From positions 186,001 to 250,000 of the forward strand of contig JAVEDP010000041.1 in the NCBI GenBank assembly GCA_030841085.1: a DNA stretch of 64,000 nucleotides, in the 5' to 3' direction. Shown piece by piece: positions 8,392 to 16,141 of this stretch. Made by a program: the position numbers and the translations under genes. The notes under the pieces are model-generated. The model was not told the DNA's origin. It did no database searches and saw nothing but the letters and a program-made list of their open reading frames with translations. The stretch is from Pyrinomonadaceae bacterium. GTDB taxonomy: Bacteria; Acidobacteriota; Blastocatellia; Pyrinomonadales; Pyrinomonadaceae. Numbering within the stretch: position 1 is the stretch's first letter; every line of letters starts with the position of its first letter.

Positions 8392-8549
8392 ATTACTGGG
8401 ACCACGGGCGGGCGGGGTTCCCAACCGATGTGTTTTATCGGTTGGAGTGCTCGACCCGCCCGCAATGAGCGCGCAGCGGGAACGACTCGATCACTCAACC
8501 GTGCCTGGCTAGCGCAGCGAATGCGGGCGAGACGCCACGGTCCCAGTGA
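8392..8549. repeat. family I long imperfect palindrome
   Basis: Outer arms ATTACTGGGACCACGG and CCACGGTCCCAGTGAT pair with each other; GCGGGCGAGACG-type segments continue the stem, and CAACCGATG-TGTTTTAT-CGGTTG forms an inner hairpin. The right arm touches the stop codon of the WD40 gene. Only one copy is in the window. Confidence 0.75.
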
Positions 8550-9929
8550 TTAAACCTTTGCTTCAACTCGCCAGAGCAGCGCGGTGTCATTGCGCCCGCC
8601 AGTTACGAGCGTGCGACCGTCGCGGCTGAATGCTACCGGATAGCGCGCTGCGTCCAGGCGCGCGAGCAGCGTGCCGGTTTGCGCGTCCCAAAGCATGACG
8701 CCCTGGTCGTTGCTCGTCGCCAGAATGGTGCCGTCCGCATTAAAGACCACGGATGAAGTCTTGTAGCCAATGGGCGGCAGTGCCAGTTTCAGCTCACCGG
8801 TTTCCACGTTCCACAGCTTCCCTGCTGTCTGCTTGTCGTTTGATGCGGTCGCCAGCCAATGTCCGTCAGGGCTAAAACTCGCGTCGGTGCCTTCGCTCTT
8901 CGGAAGTTTGAAAAGAAGTTCTGCTGTTTCTACATTCCATAAACGAGTGTCGCCGGCAGTGAAAGTTGCAATCGTGCGACCGGCGGGAGAAAACTCAAAA
9001 CCCTTGATGTAGCCTTCGAGAAGTCCTTTCGGCGCAACCTGACCCAGCCGCATCCCTGTTTCAACTTCCCAGAGTTTCATCCCGCCCTCTTGTTCAATGG
9101 TTAACAAGGCACTGCTGTCAGGAGTAAAACTCGCGCGATAGATTCGCTCGTTGTTTGTGATGTTCGTTTTTAGTCGCCCATCTGTGGCGTCCCAAATCTT
9201 GGCCGACTTGTCGCCGTTGATAGTAAAGATCCATTTGCCATCTGCACTGTATCCGGTTTGCAGGGCAAGAAAATGTCGCGAGCCGCCGAGCAACACGGCC
9301 TTAGCAGTTTCTTTGGCGCCGCTGTCGCGCGTCTCGTGCTTGAGCGTCATTCGCTCTTGCCCGGAGGGAACATCCGCAACCGTCACAACATCATCTTCGC
9401 GTTCGACAAGTACCGAGCCGCCGTCCGGACTAAAAGGAACTGGTCCAAACTCTTCTTCAAAACTGAAGCCTGACTTTATCCTGGTTTCGAGATTTCGCTT
9501 ACGCCCGGGGATGGTCGCTTTCAATTGCCAGGTTCCCACATCCCACAAGCGCACGCTCTTGTCGAGATAATCGCGGGTAGCGGCCAGGCGTCCGTCGGGA
9601 CTAAACGAGAAGCCACTAACTTCATCCTTGCCGTTTTTCAAAGTCGCCTTCAGCTGTCCGGTTTCTGTATCCCAGATGGTGATGGTCCCGCCTTTGCCGC
9701 TCATCGCCGCCAATGTTCCGTCCGGACTGAAAGTTATCAAAGCTTTGCGACCAACAAACCGCGATGGTCCTCTGTAATCCGGCAACTTTGCTTTCAGCGT
9801 GACGGTCAGCTTGTCTGACGACTGAATAGAATTAACTGCAGTTTGGTCCTGAGCGAAAACCACATTTGCGATCATCGTCGCGGCCAGCACTGCGGCAAAC
9901 ACGGGCCGGTAAACAAGACTATTTCTCAT
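8550..9929 (-). CDS. exported WD40-repeat protein
   Basis: The 459-residue protein starts with a signal peptide ('PVFAAVLAATMIANVVFAQ'), then carries about nine WD40-type blades. Recurrent units are 'FSPDGTLAAMSGKGGTITIW', 'FSPDGRLAATRDYLDKSVRL' and 'FSPDGHWLATASN', spaced about 40 residues apart, which predicts a beta-propeller that holds protein partners or has a scaffold role outside the cytoplasm. I chose the ATG at 9929; the open frame upstream begins with TTG at 9965 and would precede the signal peptide. It is separated from the next gene (7775-8356) by a long palindrome. Such propellers are common in this phylum and the exact partner is unknown. Confidence 0.88.
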   Translation of the reverse strand: MRNSLVYRPVFAAVLAATMIANVVFAQDQTAVNSIQSSDKLTVTLKAKLPDYRGPSRFVGRKALITFSPDGTLAAMSGKGGTITIWDTETGQLKATLKNGKDEVSGFSFSPDGRLAATRDYLDKSVRLWDVGTWQLKATIPGRKRNLETRIKSGFSFEEEFGPVPFSPDGGSVLVEREDDVVTVADVPSGQERMTLKHETRDSGAKETAKAVLLGGSRHFLALQTGYSADGKWIFTINGDKSAKIWDATDGRLKTNITNNERIYRASFTPDSSALLTIEQEGGMKLWEVETGMRLGQVAPKGLLEGYIKGFEFSPAGRTIATFTAGDTRLWNVETAELLFKLPKSEGTDASFSPDGHWLATASNDKQTAGKLWNVETGELKLALPPIGYKTSSVVFNADGTILATSNDQGVMLWDAQTGTLLARLDAARYPVAFSRDGRTLVTGGRNDTALLWRVEAKV

Positions 9930-9990
9930 CTTCGAATCATCATCCTCTTGTAGGTTGGAAATCAAAAGTGGCGTGGGCTTCGTTCAAGAA

Positions 9991-10061
9991 GTTTAGAATA
10001 CAACCTTCAGGTTGCGGCCGCGTGGAGTTCGGTCACGCAGTTTAGAGTACAACCGGCGTTG
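9991..10061. repeat. family J short repeats (TTTAGAGTACAACCTTCAGG), two copies
   Basis: GTTTAGAATACAACCTTCAG at 9991 and TTTAGAGTACAACCGGCGTT at 10040. The core CAACCTTCAGGTTG is a hairpin. Further copies lie at 10318-10331 and 20341-20364, next to family F or tRNA DNA. Confidence 0.7.
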
Positions 10062-10309
10062 TCCGAAAAGTAAGTTATCAGTCCGCAAAGGGGACGAATG
10101 ATAATAGCCCAGCAGTTTACTGTTGGGGAAAAGAGCTCAAGAATGTTTAGTCCGTGCAGCGGACGGCTGAACGATACCGGCCAAATGCTCAGTCTTTTTC
10201 AGCCGCTTCACGGACTTCGCCTCGGACTCGGGCCACTCCCAGCGATGAATCGCTGGGCTATTTTCAATCGTCCGCTAAACGCGGACTCAGAGACGCGACT
10301 TTTCGGGCA
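10059..10309. repeat. family F multi-stem element, copy 1 (about 250 bp)
   Basis: This element matches 22172-22400 in layout: an outer stem (TTGTCCGAAAAGT with ACTTTTCGGGCAA), AGTCCGC/GCGGACT arms, a CCCAGCAG-TTTA-CTGTTGGG hairpin, a TAGTCCGTG/CACGGACT stem, and a CCCAGCGATGAATCGCTGGG hairpin near the right end. The 400-base gap between the WD40 and rpiB genes holds this element and family J repeats and no ORF that I believe. Confidence 0.82.
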
Positions 10310-10373
10310 AACCCGTACAACCTTCAGGTTGCGGCTGCGACTGCAACAAGCGAAGCTTGAACTCTGAACTGCA

Positions 10374-11159
10374 TTAGTGCAGGTATTGCCGTTCGATGGC
10401 CTCAATTTTTGCGACGCGCTTGCGATGTCTGTCTTCAGTCATTTCAGTGGCGAGCCACGCCCGCACGATGTCGCGCATCTGCGCACTGTTGATTGTCTTG
10501 CTGCCCAGCGTCAAAACGTTGGCGCCGTTATGCTCGCGCGAGTTGCGTGCAACTTCGACTGAGTAACAGGCGGCGGCGCGCACGCCGGGAACTTTGTTCG
10601 CGGTCATCGCGCTGCCCACACCGGCGCCGTCGATGACGATGCCGACATCAGCCGTGCCTTCTGCAACACTCTTCGCAACTGCATAAGCAAAGTCAGGATA
10701 GTCAACCGCGTCTTCCGAGTTAGTGCCAAAGTCATGGACCTGATGGCCCAACGAAGTAAGAAAAGCTTTCAACTCTTCTTTCATCTTGAAACCGCCATGA
10801 TCGGCGCCGACTGCAATCAGCTTGGACGCGTCGGAACCACTGCGCGGCACGCGACGCACAATTTGTATCTGCTTTTCGCTTACGATGTCGGCTGCGAGCG
10901 GCGTCAGATGCGCGCCTTCGGCTATTCGCAGAACAGACCCGACGGCAAGATCGCGCACATCGTCTTCGGTAATTACTGTCTTTGAAGACTCGTCGGCCGT
11001 GACGGTAGTTGGCGATGAAGCAGTCGGAGCGGTATCAATAAAGCGGCTGGAAGGGGTTGACGAAGCGTGCGAAGCGGACGGCCCTTCTTCAGGAAGGGCC
11101 TTGTCGAGCACATCGCGAACCAGGGCCCGGATGCGATCGCGTGATGTGGTGTCGTCCAT
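10374..11159 (-). CDS. rpiB: RpiB-like sugar-phosphate isomerase with microcompartment-type N-terminus
   Basis: The C-terminal 150 residues are a RpiB/LacA-fold isomerase ('AVGADHGGFKMKEELKAFLT', 'VDYPDFAYAVAKSV', 'ANKVPGVRAAACYS', 'NSREHNGANVLTLG'). RpiB normally interconverts ribose- and ribulose-5-phosphate. About 110 extra residues precede it: an amphipathic helix ('RDRIRALVRDVLDKAL'), a Ser/Thr/Pro linker and a module 'ITEDDVRDLAVGSVLRIAEG' plus 'HLTPLA' that resembles the N-terminus of EutT. Both suggest microcompartment targeting, as in SPU loci. Odd: the catalytic Cys of the usual 'CGTGIG' loop is Asp ('IDGAGVG'), so activity may differ. Start at 11159 is chosen because upstream codons translate a heptamer repeat array. 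Confidence 0.87.
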   Translation of the reverse strand: MDDTTSRDRIRALVRDVLDKALPEEGPSASHASSTPSSRFIDTAPTASSPTTVTADESSKTVITEDDVRDLAVGSVLRIAEGAHLTPLAADIVSEKQIQIVRRVPRSGSDASKLIAVGADHGGFKMKEELKAFLTSLGHQVHDFGTNSEDAVDYPDFAYAVAKSVAEGTADVGIVIDGAGVGSAMTANKVPGVRAAACYSVEVARNSREHNGANVLTLGSKTINSAQMRDIVRAWLATEMTEDRHRKRVAKIEAIERQYLH

Positions 11160-11169
11160 AACGTATAGA

Positions 11170-11355
11170 AGTAAACAGCAACCAGCGAGTTTCAGTAAAC
11201 AGCAAACAGTTAACAGCAAACAGCCGGAAAAAGCATCTCTTGTTTATGATTGCTGATTCTCATCTCCGCGCGAGCACACAGATTCATAATTCTTGCTGTT
11301 CACGGTTCACTGTTTGCTGTTCGCTGTTTACTGTTTGCTGTTTACTGTTTACTTT
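11170..11355. repeat. inverted heptamer element Hp1
   Basis: Two facing arrays of 7-bp repeats around a spacer of about 65 bases. Left array (about 11170-11227) reads CAGTAAA CAGCAAA; right array (11293-11355) reads TTACTGT TTGCTGT in nine units, the reverse complement of the left type. The right array ends at the stop codon of the phosphoesterase gene and the left array reaches within about ten bases of the rpiB start, so the whole gap between the genes is the element. Confidence 0.85.
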
Positions 11356-12332
11356 TACGCCAGCGATTCATCCCGCAGATCAAGCAGCCGTCCGGCAGAT
11401 GCCACAACTTTTCCGGCCTGCAATTTGAAATCGACGCGGCCGACATAGATACCGCTTCTGCCCACCTGAAAGATGATGGTGTCGTTACCCGATGGTTGTT
11501 TAGTCAGCACCGGTTTTTGCATGAACGTATGCGTATGTCCGCTGGCAATGAAATCGATGCCATCAACCTGCGACGCCACTTGCGTATCGCCAATCTCGCC
11601 GCCCGTAGCATTCGGGTAATAGCCGAGGTGCGACATCCCGATGACGAGCTTGCAACGCTCGCGCTGTCGCAGAGTTTCAACCACGTCCCGAGCTGATTTA
11701 ACCGGATCCATATACTTCACGCCTTTGAAATTTTCCGGCGTGATTAAATTGTCTGGACTGATTCCCATGCCAAACAAACCCACGCGCACGCCGCCCAGGG
11801 TTCGTACGACGTATCGTTTGACCCGCGTCTCGAGCGGCGTGCCGCGCAGGTCATAGTTACTGGAAACAAAATCGAAGTTGGCAAACTTCATGGCTGCCAC
11901 CAAAGCGTCAACGCCATTATCGAAATCGTGATTGCCCAATGTGCCAACGTCATAGCCAATCAGAGACATCGATTTGTATTCGACTTCGCCTTTGTAAAAG
12001 TTGAAATACGGCGTGCCTTGAAACACGTCGCCGGCATCAATCATCAGCGTGTTCGGATTTTCCTTGCGCACGCGTTTGACGAGAGTGGCGCGGCGGGCGA
12101 CTCCGCCTTTTCCGCCATACTGCTTGTCATTGTCCGGCAAGGGATCGATTTGGGAGTGCGTGTCGTTAGTGTGCAGGATCGTGATTAAGGTTTCGCCGGC
12201 CACCGCCTCCAGCAGCGGCGCCGAGATAGCAGACCATGGGGAACTTGAAAACAATTGCGCCCGCGACTGCGGCAGGGCAAGCGCGGCTCCGCCGACGATT
12301 GAGCTTCTTAAAAAGTTGCGCCTGGTAATCAT
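11355..12332 (-). CDS. 5'-nucleotidase-type metallophosphoesterase, Tat-exported catalytic half
   Basis: The 325-residue protein is the N-terminal, catalytic half of the UshA/5'-nucleotidase family. It has a twin-arginine signal ('ITRRNFLRSS' and a hydrophobic stretch), then the dimetal motifs 'ILHTNDTHSQ', 'GDVFQGTPYF', 'GNHDFDNG', 'MSHLGY' and 'SGHTHTF'. Members hydrolyse nucleotides or UDP-sugars outside the cytoplasm. The usual C-terminal substrate-binding half is a separate gene immediately upstream (12329-13204), overlapping by ATGA, so the two are translationally coupled. Each has its own export signal, so this is a split enzyme and not a frameshifted one. The stop codon abuts a heptamer repeat array. 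Confidence 0.9.
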   Translation of the reverse strand: MITRRNFLRSSIVGGAALALPQSRAQLFSSSPWSAISAPLLEAVAGETLITILHTNDTHSQIDPLPDNDKQYGGKGGVARRATLVKRVRKENPNTLMIDAGDVFQGTPYFNFYKGEVEYKSMSLIGYDVGTLGNHDFDNGVDALVAAMKFANFDFVSSNYDLRGTPLETRVKRYVVRTLGGVRVGLFGMGISPDNLITPENFKGVKYMDPVKSARDVVETLRQRERCKLVIGMSHLGYYPNATGGEIGDTQVASQVDGIDFIASGHTHTFMQKPVLTKQPSGNDTIIFQVGRSGIYVGRVDFKLQAGKVVASAGRLLDLRDESLA

Positions 12333-13204
12333 TGCGGTTGCTCCGGTGTACCCGTACTTGATTTATCAAAAACGAAGCGGCCATCCAGGTTGGGACGGAT
12401 TTCGCGACCCGCGGCAGTTTCCGATTTCACGTAATTAATCATTGCATCGCGAATCGTCAGTCCAATCGGATTAATATTTTTTCCCGCGCGCAAAATCGAA
12501 TAGTCACCTTCAGTGGCCGAAGGTTTTGACGAACGACGATTCATCAGGTAGTCAATGCTCACGACTGTATAAATCTTCGCGGGAACGATTTCCTTTTCCT
12601 GACCGTTGACCAGCAAGCGAACTGTTACCAATTCCGGTTGCTTGTCCGCGCCAGTTTTATATTTTATACGCGCGCCCGCCTGCGCATCGCGGTGTGAAAC
12701 AACCACTCGCAACAAATCCAAAACCTGCGCGCCGGTTAAATCGACTGCGACTAAGGCATTTTCAAACGGCAAGAGTTCAAAAATGTCTCGCTCGCGCAAC
12801 TCGCCTTCAGCTATGACACTCTTGCGCAAACCGCCGCCGTTCGTTACCGCGAGGTCTACGGGCTTGCCCAGTTTTTTACTCGCCTGCTGCCGGATGCCGT
12901 TGGTTACAAAGTTTCCCAACGAACCTGAGCCGATGCCGCCCTTGCGCAGTTCGCCTTTGAGTTTGCCGATGACTACGTCCAGCGCTCGCACTTTTGGCGC
13001 ATAGACTTGCAGCATCTTGTCGACAGCCGGGTCGTCGGGAATGGTACCGTCGATGACCGTTTCATCGACACGCGCGTGGGCGTCGGGCGGCGTAGGCGCG
13101 GTCGGCGGGCGGGCGGCCACCTGGGCACTCACCGATTGTCCGCTCAGCGCCAATGACAATAGCAGGAGCGCGCCGGTAATCGAGAGCGTTTTGACTCGGA
13201 TCAC
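12329..13204 (-). CDS. 5'-nucleotidase C-terminal (substrate-binding) domain, exported separately
   Basis: The protein is the C-terminal 5'-nucleotidase domain alone: 'LGNFVTNGIRQQASKKLG', 'AVTNGGGLRKSVIAEGEL', 'RDIFELLPFENALVAVDLTG' and 'VVSIDYLMN'. A Sec-type signal peptide occupies residues 1-28. I chose the GTG at 13204 because AAAGGAAG lies seven bases upstream; the longer frame from 13246 would begin without a ribosome site and weaken the signal peptide. In bifunctional nucleotidases this domain binds the substrate base and stacks it with two aromatic residues. Here its gene precedes the catalytic gene, the reverse of the domain order in the fused enzyme. The two products presumably pair outside the cytoplasm. 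Confidence 0.85.
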   Translation of the reverse strand: MIRVKTLSITGALLLLSLALSGQSVSAQVAARPPTAPTPPDAHARVDETVIDGTIPDDPAVDKMLQVYAPKVRALDVVIGKLKGELRKGGIGSGSLGNFVTNGIRQQASKKLGKPVDLAVTNGGGLRKSVIAEGELRERDIFELLPFENALVAVDLTGAQVLDLLRVVVSHRDAQAGARIKYKTGADKQPELVTVRLLVNGQEKEIVPAKIYTVVSIDYLMNRRSSKPSATEGDYSILRAGKNINPIGLTIRDAMINYVKSETAAGREIRPNLDGRFVFDKSSTGTPEQPQ

Positions 13205-13257
13205 GTCGATACTTCCTTTTCGAATTAAAAAATAACAGTCGAACATTCTGGACTTGA

Positions 13258-13286
13258 TTGACCTGTGCGGAGAGCTTCAATAGTAT
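13258..13286 (+). promoter_or_regulatory. promoter for hpt
   Basis: TTGACC (13258-13263), 17-base spacer, TAGTAT (13281-13286). Sigma-70-like; about 70 bases upstream of hpt. Also lies in the divergent gap to the nucleotidase genes. Confidence 0.5.
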
Positions 13287-13358
13287 GTCGCACCATCAGC
13301 CCGATAGGCAAACGAGATTTCTTCCGGCACGTTTCGATCATGAATCTTATTTCAGGAG

Positions 13359-13940
13359 ATGACTGACTTGGCTACACCTTCCGCACACATGACTTCAGAA
13401 TTTTCCAATCCGAATCTCGACGTTCTGTTTTCGCAGGAAACGATTGCGGCGCGCATTAAGGAGCTGGGCGCCGAAATCACACGCGATTACGCCGGACGCA
13501 ATCCGCTGCTTATTGGCGTGCTGAAAGGCGCCTGTTTTTTTCTGAGCGATCTGCTGCGCAGCATCGACACGCGTTTGAGTATTGAGTTCATGGCGATATC
13601 GAGTTATGGCTCATCGACTCGAACTTCCGGCGAAGTGCGCATCATGAAGGATCTGGACGTGCCGATCGAGGGGCGCCACATTCTAGTGGTGGAAGACATC
13701 GTCGACACGGGATTAACTCTTAGCTATTTGATGGCCAACCTCGAGTCGCGCGGCGCGGCGAGCGTAAAACTCGCAGCTCTGCTTGATAAGGCTGAACGGC
13801 GCGAAAGGCCGGTACAGATCGATTATCTCGGGTTTCAGATTCCGGACCATTTCGTTGTCGGTTATGGATTGGATTTCGCTGAGCGCTATCGCAACCTGCC
13901 ATTCATCGCCGTACTGAAGAACCCGGAACTAACATCGTAA
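13359..13940 (+). CDS. hpt: hypoxanthine phosphoribosyltransferase
   Basis: HPRT salvages hypoxanthine and guanine to IMP and GMP with PRPP. The 193-residue protein shows 'LLIGVLKGACFFLSDLLRS' near residue 50, the flexible-loop 'SSYGSSTRTSGEV', the PRPP-binding 'ILVVEDIVDTGLTLSYL' near residue 110 and 'DHFVVGYGLDFAERYRNLPF' near the end. AGGAG lies directly against the ATG at 13359; it is better placed (nine bases) for an in-frame TTG at 13368, and an ATG at 13389 is also possible, so the first few residues are uncertain. The TAA stop lies on the edge of a family E repeat. A sigma-70-like promoter is upstream. The split nucleotidase operon is divergent, a plausible purine-salvage pairing. Confidence 0.95.
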   Translation: MTDLATPSAHMTSEFSNPNLDVLFSQETIAARIKELGAEITRDYAGRNPLLIGVLKGACFFLSDLLRSIDTRLSIEFMAISSYGSSTRTSGEVRIMKDLDVPIEGRHILVVEDIVDTGLTLSYLMANLESRGAASVKLAALLDKAERRERPVQIDYLGFQIPDHFVVGYGLDFAERYRNLPFIAVLKNPELTS

Positions 13941-13958
13941 AGCAAACTGTTAGTTTGC
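13937..13958. repeat. family E palindrome (GTAAAGCAAACTGTTAGTTT), single unit
   Basis: One 22-base unit whose TAA is the stop codon of hpt. Full copies with paired units are at 35641-35810 and 50196-50320. The unit itself is a hairpin (GCAAACT-GTT-AGTTTGC). Confidence 0.8.
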
Positions 13959-13964
13959 GGCTTT

Positions 13965-14122
13965 GGAGTGCGGCGGCTCGACGCCGCTTTGCAGCGCGGC
14001 GGCTTGATGCCGCTTTTAGTTAGCGCTGCGATCTCGCGCAAGAAAACAATCGACGCCTTACCAGCGTTTAAGCGGCGTCAAGCCGCCGCGCCCCAAAGCG
14101 GCGTCGAGCCGCCGCAGTCCAC
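13965..14122. repeat. family D palindrome, copy 2
   Basis: Outer GTGCGGCGGCTCGACGCCGC pairs with GCGGCGTCGAGCCGCCGCAG; an inner pair of the GCGGCGGCTTGATGCCGC type is nested inside. Two nested left arms and two right arms, as in the copy at 62773. Confidence 0.87.
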
Positions 14123-14140
14123 ATTTACCGGAGTCCCTTA

Positions 14141-15043
14141 ATGAGAACCAGATTCTTAGTCCTGATGGCAGTCTTCGTTTGTTTGTATGCCGCACCCCGC
14201 TTCGCGCAGGACTTTTCCAAAATTGAAATCAAAACGATCAAGGTGGCCGGCAACATCTACATGCTGCAAGGCGCTGGCGGGAACATCGGTGTCTCAGTTG
14301 GACCGGACGGAATCTTGATTGTTGACGATCAATACGCGCCGCTGGCGGACAGAATTAAGGCCGCACTGAAAAAGCTTGGCGATGGCAAACTGAAATTTAT
14401 TCTCAACACTCACTACCACGGCGATCACACCGGCGGTAATCCAATCTTTGGACCCGAAGCTCCAATCATCTCGCAAACAAATGCTCGCAAGCGATTAACC
14501 ACGGAGCAGCAGTCGAAATTCTTTGGCTTTAAATTTCCGCCAATGGCGAAAGAAGGGTTGCCGGTAATCACCTTCGATCAATCCGTGTCCATCTATTTCA
14601 ACGGCGAAGAGATCAAGGTGATCCATTTTCCGCACGGTCATACGGACGGCGACAGCGTTGTCTTCTTTACTGGCGCCAATGTGGTCCACATGGGCGACGA
14701 CTTTTTCCAGGGCCGCTTTCCAGTCGTCGATTTGGAAAACGGCGGCGACGTCGAAGGCATGACAAAGAATGTTGGCGAGATCATCAACAAGCTTCCCGCG
14801 GACGTAAAAATCATTCCCGGTCACGGCGCCCTTTCAGATCTCGATGGACTGAAACTTTTTCACCGCATGCTGGTGGAAACTACAGCGATTGTGCGGAAGA
14901 AAATGAAGGCGCACAAAACGCTGGCGCAGATAAAGGCCGAGGGACTGCCTGATGAATGGAAAACGTGGGGCGCGGGTTATATCAAAACGGACATGTGGCT
15001 TGCACTTGTTTACACCAGCCTGTCGGAACACCAGAAGCACTAA
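14141..15043 (+). CDS. exported MBL-fold metallohydrolase
   Basis: A signal peptide ('FLVLMAVFVCLYAAPRFAQ') precedes a 280-residue metallo-beta-lactamase fold. The zinc ligands are visible in 'NTHYHGDHTGGNP' near residue 88, 'HFPHGHTDGDSVVFF' near residue 166, 'VHMGDDFFQGRFP' and 'IIPGHGALS' near residue 228. The layout fits the class B3-like or quinoprotein-relay group of the superfamily; the substrate cannot be read from the sequence and beta-lactam hydrolysis should not be assumed. It stands alone on the plus strand and is followed convergently by the beta-barrel gene at 15072. Confidence 0.9.
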   Translation: MRTRFLVLMAVFVCLYAAPRFAQDFSKIEIKTIKVAGNIYMLQGAGGNIGVSVGPDGILIVDDQYAPLADRIKAALKKLGDGKLKFILNTHYHGDHTGGNPIFGPEAPIISQTNARKRLTTEQQSKFFGFKFPPMAKEGLPVITFDQSVSIYFNGEEIKVIHFPHGHTDGDSVVFFTGANVVHMGDDFFQGRFPVVDLENGGDVEGMTKNVGEIINKLPADVKIIPGHGALSDLDGLKLFHRMLVETTAIVRKKMKAHKTLAQIKAEGLPDEWKTWGAGYIKTDMWLALVYTSLSEHQKH

Positions 15044-15071
15044 GAGTCATACATTGCCAATTTTCGGCAAT

Positions 15072-15785
15072 TTAGAACGTCATTCCGTAATAAGCGAACA
15101 GCGCATTTTTGCCGCGGCCGTGGTTGGCGATTGTGTAGCCCAGAGACAGAGAACCATCGTGCGGTGTCGTGAACGACAGCGCTGGAGAAACATAACCAAA
15201 CCGATTGTTGCCGCTGAACCAATCTACAATGAACTCAACGTTCTCAACTAGCGGCTGTTCGTAAGCGGCGATCGCGCCTGTCTTTGTCTTTTCCGAATCG
15301 TGCGCGTTCAGCAACGTATAAGCTCCGCCGGTGAATCGTGGACCATGGTCCCCTTTCAATTGTTTGCTTGCGACTCCGTAGCATTGCGCAATCGTGCGTG
15401 TGCCGGTGCGGTGCGTGATCGGAATATAACCAATACAACCGAGCGCCGCTGCAATCCCGTTCTGCTCGTTGTTGTAAAACTGCCACTTCGCGTTGGGCTG
15501 CAATTCCATGGGCTGGCCACCGCCACGAACATGGGTGTACGAAACGTTGGCGCCCACTTCAATGTTTTTTCCGACACCAACAACCGCGCGCGGGATGTAA
15601 TTTTCAAAGTGGTCGTTTCGCTCCCAGGCATAGTTGGTAATGAAGTCCATTTCCAGATAGACCTTCCTCGGCGAGACAACGTCAGTTGAGGGCACGTTCA
15701 TGAGCGTTGATTGGGCAGTAGCGTCGATCGTCAGTGCAAACAAGAAAAGCACGGCCAGCAGCAGCGTTGATTTTTGCAGGTTCAT
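15072..15785 (-). CDS. outer-membrane beta-barrel-like exported protein, 237 aa
   Basis: The product begins with a signal peptide ('STLLLAVLFLFALTIDATAQ') and continues with alternating hydrophobic and polar residues in short strands ('VYLEMDFITNYAW', 'IEVGANVSYTHVRGG', 'GSLSLGYTIANHG'), ending in '...FAYYGMTF' with a terminal Phe. A C-terminal aromatic residue and strand pattern fit an outer-membrane barrel or MetA-pathway-type transport protein of unknown substrate. I do not recognise a named family. It is convergent to the MBL gene with 28 bases between the stops. Confidence 0.7.
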   Translation of the reverse strand: MNLQKSTLLLAVLFLFALTIDATAQSTLMNVPSTDVVSPRKVYLEMDFITNYAWERNDHFENYIPRAVVGVGKNIEVGANVSYTHVRGGGQPMELQPNAKWQFYNNEQNGIAAALGCIGYIPITHRTGTRTIAQCYGVASKQLKGDHGPRFTGGAYTLLNAHDSEKTKTGAIAAYEQPLVENVEFIVDWFSGNNRFGYVSPALSFTTPHDGSLSLGYTIANHGRGKNALFAYYGMTF

Positions 15786-15879
15786 GGCAACCTCAACTTC
15801 GGTCTTAGAGTGAATAACGGGATTGGCGGTAGATAATGCAGAAAATGTCGCAGCTACTCAAGCCAAGTGGCTAAGTTTG

Positions 15880-15937
15880 ATGTCCGATAAGCTTTAGGCT
15901 TGTCGAACGCCGCGACAAACTAAAGTTCATCGGACAT
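15880..15937. repeat. family K hairpin
   Basis: TGTCCGATAAGCTTTAGGCT pairs with AACTAAAGTTCATCGGACA around GTCGAACGCCGCGAC. It resembles family A in layout (ACTTTAG/CTAAAGT) but has different flanks. The rest of the 355-base gap (15786-16141) shows only a TATACT near 16032 and a GGAGGAG ribosome site before the gene at 16142. Confidence 0.65.
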
Positions 15938-16141
15938 TTCTCACGGGGGCCCAGGCCACGCCAGATTTCTTGAGTTAAGCTCATGGCTTTTCTATTGCTT
16001 TTTTCGAAAACCCACCCGTTTGGGAGACAAGTATACTGTTCAGGTCTAGACTGTGCGCGCACCGATTGAGTTGGCCCACAGACAGGCATAAGGCCTCGGG
16101 CGGTTTGAATTTTCATTGTATTCGGCAGGAGGAGAAGAATC

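Noticed and set aside
5430-11159. Microcompartment shell genes near deoC and rpiB
   Set aside because: No small protein with BMC-H or BMC-P features is present in this stretch; targeting is inferred only from the enzyme extensions.
11355-13204. Frameshifted 5'-nucleotidase pseudogene
   Set aside because: Both halves have intact motifs, separate export signals and the gene order is reversed, so a simple frameshift cannot produce it.
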